A stretch of 7,590 bases of DNA, taken from assembly GCA_007131435.1 (NCBI GenBank), contig SLQM01000172.1:1-7590 (forward strand). Direction: 5' to 3'. The DNA is from Syntrophomonadaceae bacterium (GTDB lineage: Bacteria; Bacillota; Dethiobacteria; DTU022). Numbering within the stretch: the first letter of the stretch is position 1; the number at the start of each line of letters is the position of its first letter. Position numbers and translations under genes: made by a program. The notes beneath the pieces are model-generated. The model saw only the letters and a list, made by a program, of their open reading frames with translations, was not told the origin of the DNA and searched no databases. Shown one piece after another: positions 7,258 through 7,590 of this stretch.

Positions 7258-7351
7258 TATTCGCCTTCACCCCTTAACACCTCAGCTAAATTTAATCTTA
7301 ATCCCCTAATCTTTTCGCTTAAATTTACAAAAATCCTTTAAATATTGGGTG

Positions 7352-7357
7352 ATTATA
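7352..7357 (-). promoter_or_regulatory. Candidate -10 element of the glycoside hydrolase operon
   Basis: A perfect TATAAT reads leftward, followed by a leader of about 90 bases to the ATG at 7257. No good -35 hexamer lies 16-18 bases upstream (the bases there read ACAAAT) and there is no TG extension, so the site is weak on its own or needs an activator. It lies 25 bases from the opposing rightward -10. Confidence 0.35.
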
Positions 7358-7358
7358 C

Positions 7359-7402
7359 TTATCTACCAGAATATATTTGTGGTATAATCTTCAAGTAGAT
7401 AA
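7359..7402. repeat. Perfect 8-bp inverted repeat in the divergent promoter region, candidate operator
   Basis: TTATCTAC at 7359-7366 and its exact reverse complement GTAGATAA at 7395-7402 have centres 36 bases apart. The left arm sits where the -35 of the rightward promoter would be, and the right arm covers its expected start point. The left arm also adjoins the leftward TATAAT. Nested inside is a 5-bp pair, TACCA (7364-7368) and TGGTA (7380-7384), that includes the extended -10. Binding by a regulator is inference. Confidence 0.4.
7380..7388 (+). promoter_or_regulatory. Extended -10 promoter of the corrinoid-protein gene
   Basis: TGGTATAAT combines a perfect TATAAT with the TG extension one base upstream, which can function without a strong -35. 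The best -35 is TTATCT at 7359-7364 (18-base spacer, three of six matches), which overlaps an arm of the inverted repeat. Transcription would start near 7395, giving a leader of about 90 bases before the GTG at 7487. Confidence 0.65.
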
Positions 7403-7486
7403 AGCTTGTTAACATAGTTAGACGGGAGCATGGTCTTTTTTTTTGAAGGCCACTAAATAGATATTAATTGAAAGGAGTTGTTTTAA

Positions 7487-7590
7487 GTGGCAGATTTTGA
7501 AACTTTAGCAGGAGCCATTATTGAGTGTAATGCTGCGAAAGCGGGCGAGTTAACCCAGCAGATGGTGGATGAAGGAGCGAAGCCGTCGGA
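7487..7590 (+). CDS. Methyltransferase cognate corrinoid protein, N-terminal fragment (cut by window end)
   Basis: Only 34 complete codons are visible. They start at a GTG, with AAAGGAG at 7471-7477, 9 bases upstream. The peptide includes LAGAIIECNAAKAGELTQQ (residues 7-25), then MVDEGAKPS. This matches the start of the four-helix cap domain of the MtaC/MtbC/MttC-type cobalamin proteins, where helices of the form E-L-T-Q-x-x-x-D-x-G precede a conserved P-x-E-I-I. Such proteins accept a methyl group from a substrate-specific methyltransferase onto cobalamin and pass it to a second methyltransferase. The cobalamin-binding DxHxxG motif would lie beyond the window, so it cannot be checked here. 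Methionine-synthase-like B12 proteins share this cap and remain possible. The gene has its own promoter and is divergent from the glycoside hydrolase operon. Confidence 0.7.
   Translation, partial: MADFETLAGAIIECNAAKAGELTQQMVDEGAKPS

Noticed and set aside
7287..7327. Two TAAATTTA palindromes 33 bases apart and a repeated TAATCTT in the glycoside hydrolase leader
   Set aside because: They are short AT-only motifs in an AT-rich spacer; chance occurrence is likely without conservation data.
7389..7448. CTTCAA / TTGAAG complementarity across the corrinoid-gene leader
   Set aside because: The left arm lies at or before the predicted transcription start, so an RNA hairpin would not form.

Overview
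The window looks like chromosomal DNA from an anaerobic, Gram-positive-type bacterium of the Clostridia (Firmicutes). The evidence is strong AGGAGG-like ribosome binding sites, moderate base composition, an NAD-type isocitrate dehydrogenase, a GPH-family sugar symporter and the start of a corrinoid methyltransferase protein. The last is typical of anaerobes that move methyl groups through cobalamin proteins. This placement is inference from gene content; no rRNA or other phylogenetic marker is present.

Left block, + strand, 1-3514: four closely spaced genes read the same way. They are the 3' part of coaE (dephospho-CoA kinase, last step of CoA synthesis), a probable NAD-dependent isocitrate dehydrogenase, and two consecutive nitrilase-superfamily (carbon-nitrogen hydrolase) paralogs. 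The gaps are 27, 15 and 2 bases, so they are probably one transcript. The downstream nitrilase keeps the Glu-Lys-Cys catalytic set. The upstream one has replaced every member (Ala, Gln, Asp) while keeping the surrounding fold and spacing, so it looks like a pseudoenzyme. This dead/live pair is the most interesting thing in the window.

Middle and right block, - strand, 7257-3533: a second tightly packed operon. In transcription order it holds an (alpha/alpha)6-type glycoside hydrolase without a signal peptide, a GPH/MelB-like sugar:cation symporter starting 2 bases after the hydrolase stop codon, and a YbaK/EbsC-type aminoacyl-tRNA deacylase. The first two make an uptake-and-cleavage pair for an unidentified glycoside. 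The deacylase appears to be a housekeeping passenger. The two blocks converge at 3515-3532 with only 18 bases between stop codons.

Right edge, 7258-7590: a divergent intergenic region of 229 bases. It holds an extended -10 promoter reading rightward, an opposing TATAAT reading leftward, and a perfect 8-bp inverted repeat (TTATCTAC / GTAGATAA) bracketing the rightward -10. It then leads into the first 34 codons of a GTG-started gene whose product resembles the N-terminal cap of methyltransferase corrinoid proteins. There are no RNA genes, insertion sequences or CRISPR arrays, and no gene-free stretch longer than 300 bases.
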